Origin: CAVSWN01 sp046728115
GTDB taxonomy: Bacteria; Acidobacteriota; Vicinamibacteria; Vicinamibacterales; CAVVIG01
Reading direction: 5' to 3'
Assembly: GCA_046728115.1 (NCBI GenBank)
Contig: JBKPDW010000057.1
Coordinates: 1 to 23,495 of the forward strand
Length of the DNA stretch: 23,495 nucleotides
Position numbers and translations under genes: made by a program
Notes under the pieces: generated by a model
Databases searched by the model: none
What the model was told of the DNA's origin: nothing
Seen by the model: only the letters and a program-made list of their open reading frames with translations
Shown here: positions 22,055 to 23,495 of the stretch, one piece after another
How positions within the stretch are numbered: position 1 is the first letter of the stretch
Layout of the letters: each line of letters begins with the position of its first letter

Positions 22055-22555
22055 ATGACGTCTATTGCCGTTGCCGGCTGCTTGGCCATCACGACCCTCG
22101 CGTCGGTGCGAACAGGCGAACCGAGGATCGCGGAAGCTGTGCAACGCCTGGTGCGACAATCGCCGACTGCGGCAATGCTCGCCGACCGCATCGAACACTC
22201 CGACCTGATTGTGTATGTGGAACCCGGTCGCTGCCCCTCGCCGCGGGCGCGCTCGTGTTTCACGGTCCTGCCGGTCCCTCCAGGGCGGAGGTATGCGCGC
22301 ATCACCGTCCCCTTCGACGTCCCCCCGTTTCGCCTCGCGTCGTTGATTGGCCACGAGTTACAGCATGCCGTGGAAGTCGCTGATGCTCCGTCTGTCGTCG
22401 ATCCGCAGACCCTCGCGCAGTGGTTCGGCCGCATCGGGCATCGCCTAGACGCTGTGACGTTCGAGACGCCGGCGGCGGCGATGGTCGAGCACGCGATCAT
22501 CCGTGAGCTCTTTGCCGCGGGACGATTCACGTGCGGGACAGTCCCGTCTGTATAG
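22055..22555 (+). CDS. Small exported protein with HExxH metalloprotease-like motif
   Basis: The protein is 166 residues from the ATG at 22055; no strong ribosome-binding site is seen. The first ~18 residues are signal-like (SIAVAGCLAITTLASV). A hydrophobic helix precedes the zinc-protease motif: LASLIGHELQHAVEVAD, with H100-E101-x-x-H104. Possible third ligands are E137 or E145 in the following helices, as in gluzincin-like folds. The protein is short for a protease, so it is a minimal metallopeptidase domain or a metal-binding relative. Two conserved-looking cysteines (C60, C68) could form a disulfide outside the cell. The stop overlaps the operator of the next gene, padR, and the pair may share a promoter near 21983. 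Confidence 0.65.
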   Translation: MTSIAVAGCLAITTLASVRTGEPRIAEAVQRLVRQSPTAAMLADRIEHSDLIVYVEPGRCPSPRARSCFTVLPVPPGRRYARITVPFDVPPFRLASLIGHELQHAVEVADAPSVVDPQTLAQWFGRIGHRLDAVTFETPAAAMVEHAIIRELFAAGRFTCGTVPSV

Positions 22556-22569
22556 ACTTTCTATATAGA
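22551..22569. promoter_or_regulatory. TATAGA-CTT-TCTATA palindrome with overlapping TCTATATAGA, candidate PadR operator
   Basis: Two overlapping inverted repeats (22551-22565 and 22560-22569) sit 12-30 bp upstream of the padR ATG at 22581. They overlap the stop codon of the preceding gene. The half-sites alternate TAGA/TCTA/TAGA, which could hold one dimer in two registers. Autoregulation is inferred. Confidence 0.6.
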
Positions 22570-22580
22570 TTCCATTTACA

Positions 22581-22922
22581 ATGGTTGATCGCATGGCCAA
22601 ACAAACGGATCTGATGAAGGGCACGCTCCAGATGCTCGTGCTGAAGACGCTCGCCTTGGAGCCTCGGCACGGAGTCGGCATTGCGGAACGCATCGCCCAG
22701 ATTACCAACGGGACATTCGATGTGAAGGCGGGCTCACTGTTCCCGGCATTGCATCGCTTGGAGCAGGCGGGATTCATTCGCGGTGAGTGGACGACCACCG
22801 CTGACGGCTACCGGGCCAAGTACTACACGTTAACGCCGGCTGGCCAGCGCCAGTTGACGGTCGACAAACGGAACTGGGCGCGCGTGGCGACTGCGATTCG
22901 GCAAGTGCTCGAATTCGAGTAA
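22581..22922 (+). CDS. PadR-family transcriptional repressor upstream of a partial ADOP
   Basis: The protein is 113 residues from the ATG at 22581; an in-frame ATG at 22593 is an alternative. Family features are LMKGTLQMLVLKTL, HGVGIAERIAQIT, the wing region VKAGSLFPALHRLEQAGFI, and YRAKYYTLTPAGQRQL, with the C-terminal helix ending IRQVLEFE. Unlike the two ATGA-overlapping pairs, 151 bp separate it from the next ADOP (23074), so coupling is looser and an internal promoter may exist. Its operator-like site at 22551-22569 matches the one at 21983-22001, so it probably also controls the divergent hydrolase-like/ADOP operon. Confidence 0.92.
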   Translation: MVDRMAKQTDLMKGTLQMLVLKTLALEPRHGVGIAERIAQITNGTFDVKAGSLFPALHRLEQAGFIRGEWTTTADGYRAKYYTLTPAGQRQLTVDKRNWARVATAIRQVLEFE

Positions 22923-23033
22923 CTCACTTACAGCGGGTGGGGAAACTCTCGTGCCAGCCTGCTCCGATCGCGCACGATGTGCGCTCGCGCGCGTTTTCGA
23001 ACTTGCCAGGCGCGGAGTATGAGAGTGCCGACT

Positions 23034-23407
23034 CAACAAATCCTCGAGGTCGACTGACCGCCGGCTCGCCGCCATGGGTTGGATCCGTCGTTTCCGGAAC
23101 ACGCTGTTCGATGGGGGTCTGAATCACGAATTCCAGGCCGAGGCGCGGGCGTACTTCGACGAACTCGTGCGCGAGGACATTCGCACGGGCGCCACGCGAG
23201 AGCGCGCCGAACGCGACGCGCGAGACCGCATGGGTAATCTGACGCTCGCCCTGGATCAGACGCGCGACGTCGATACGCTGCAATGGCTCGACGATCTCAT
23301 CCGAGACGTCCGCCTCGGGATGCGGCAGCTTCGTCGAACGCCTGGATTCGCCCTCGTCGCCATCCTCACCCTCGCGCTGGGCATCGGCGCGAACACCGCA
23401 ATTTTCA
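23034..23407 (+). repeat. Duplicated segment, copy B (leader plus first ~111 ADOP codons)
   Basis: This is the counterpart of 12710-13083. The 40-bp leaders match closely (shared CTCGAGGTCGACTGACCGCC) and the first 111 codons are about 90% identical at protein level. After TM1 the two genes become dissimilar. Confidence 0.85.
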
Positions 23408-23495
23408 CCTTGCTGCACGGTCTGATGTTTCGCGACCTCAGCGTGAAACGACCTGACCAGCTCGTACAGCTCTCGATCGTCATGCGGAATGGGGC
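23074..23495 (+). CDS. ADOP-family MacB/FtsX-like permease, N-terminal part (cut by window edge)
   Basis: The first 140 codons are present from the ATG at 23074. The prefix domain (GWIRRFRNTLFDGGLNHEF, TRERAERDARDRMGN, LQWLDDLIRDVRLGMRQL) runs to about residue 88. TM1 follows at about 93-116 (LTLALGIGANTAIFT), then the start of the first periplasmic domain. Up to TM1 it is nearly identical to the ADOP at 12750 (11 changes in 111), but afterwards almost unrelated in detail (TLLHGLMFRDLSVKRPDQL against SVVDHLFFRPFPFQQPDRL). It is co-directional with the PadR at 22581. The rest lies beyond the right edge. Confidence 0.92.
   Translation, partial: MGWIRRFRNTLFDGGLNHEFQAEARAYFDELVREDIRTGATRERAERDARDRMGNLTLALDQTRDVDTLQWLDDLIRDVRLGMRQLRRTPGFALVAILTLALGIGANTAIFTLLHGLMFRDLSVKRPDQLVQLSIVMRNG

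Noticed and set aside
22000..22383. 127-codon rightward ORF overlapping the HExxH gene
   Set aside because: It is a frame shadow with Arg-rich composition and no domain; the overlapping frame from 22055 carries a signal-like start and HExxH.

Overview
The window is GC-rich, densely coded DNA that looks like a chromosomal segment from an acidobacterium, plausibly of the Vicinamibacteria or Luteitalea type. The assignment rests on gene content. Six large permeases of the 'acidobacterial duplicated orphan permease' (ADOP, MacB/FtsX-like) type are present, five complete and one cut by the right edge. Five PadR-family repressors accompany them, one cut by the left edge. Adjacent PadR-ADOP pairs are a known hallmark of Acidobacteriota. 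No ABC ATPase, tRNA, rRNA, CRISPR array or intact insertion sequence was seen.

Layout from the left. 1-170 is a leftward PadR. 467-3588 is a rightward PadR-ADOP pair with a 4-base ATGA overlap. 3795-5954 is a leftward operon: PadR, then a protein joining an ADOP-type N-terminal prefix to a TonB C-terminal domain, then a two-lobed aspartic protease with a PDZ domain interrupted by an in-frame TGA. 6054-8507 is a rightward ADOP without prefix, divergent from that operon. 8609-9295 is gene-poor and holds a decayed IS110-like transposase end. 9296-12321 is a leftward PadR-ADOP pair, again with an ATGA overlap. 12750-15407 is a rightward ADOP with no PadR directly upstream. 15564-17281 is a leftward pair (NTF2-like protein, alpha/beta hydrolase). 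17387-17773 is a divergent small NTF2-like gene. 17783-21872 is a leftward pair: a secreted hydrolase-like protein that has lost its nucleophile, then a prefix-less ADOP. 22055-22922 holds a small HExxH protein and a PadR, followed by the first 140 codons of another ADOP.

Three non-coding patterns tie the region together. (i) An 82-bp direct repeat occurs three times (261, 3660, 8527) in one orientation and brackets two successive PadR-containing modules, as if they were cassettes. (ii) Palindromes built on TAGA-N(1-3)-TCTA lie at or near several PadR starts and in a divergent control region, suggesting one family of PadR operators. (iii) Two ADOPs (12750 and 23074) share near-identical first ~111 codons and 40 bp of leader, then diverge abruptly.

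Working model (inference): each PadR represses its own operon and probably the divergent neighbour. The ADOPs and the TonB/protease proteins act at the inner membrane or in the periplasm on unknown substrates.
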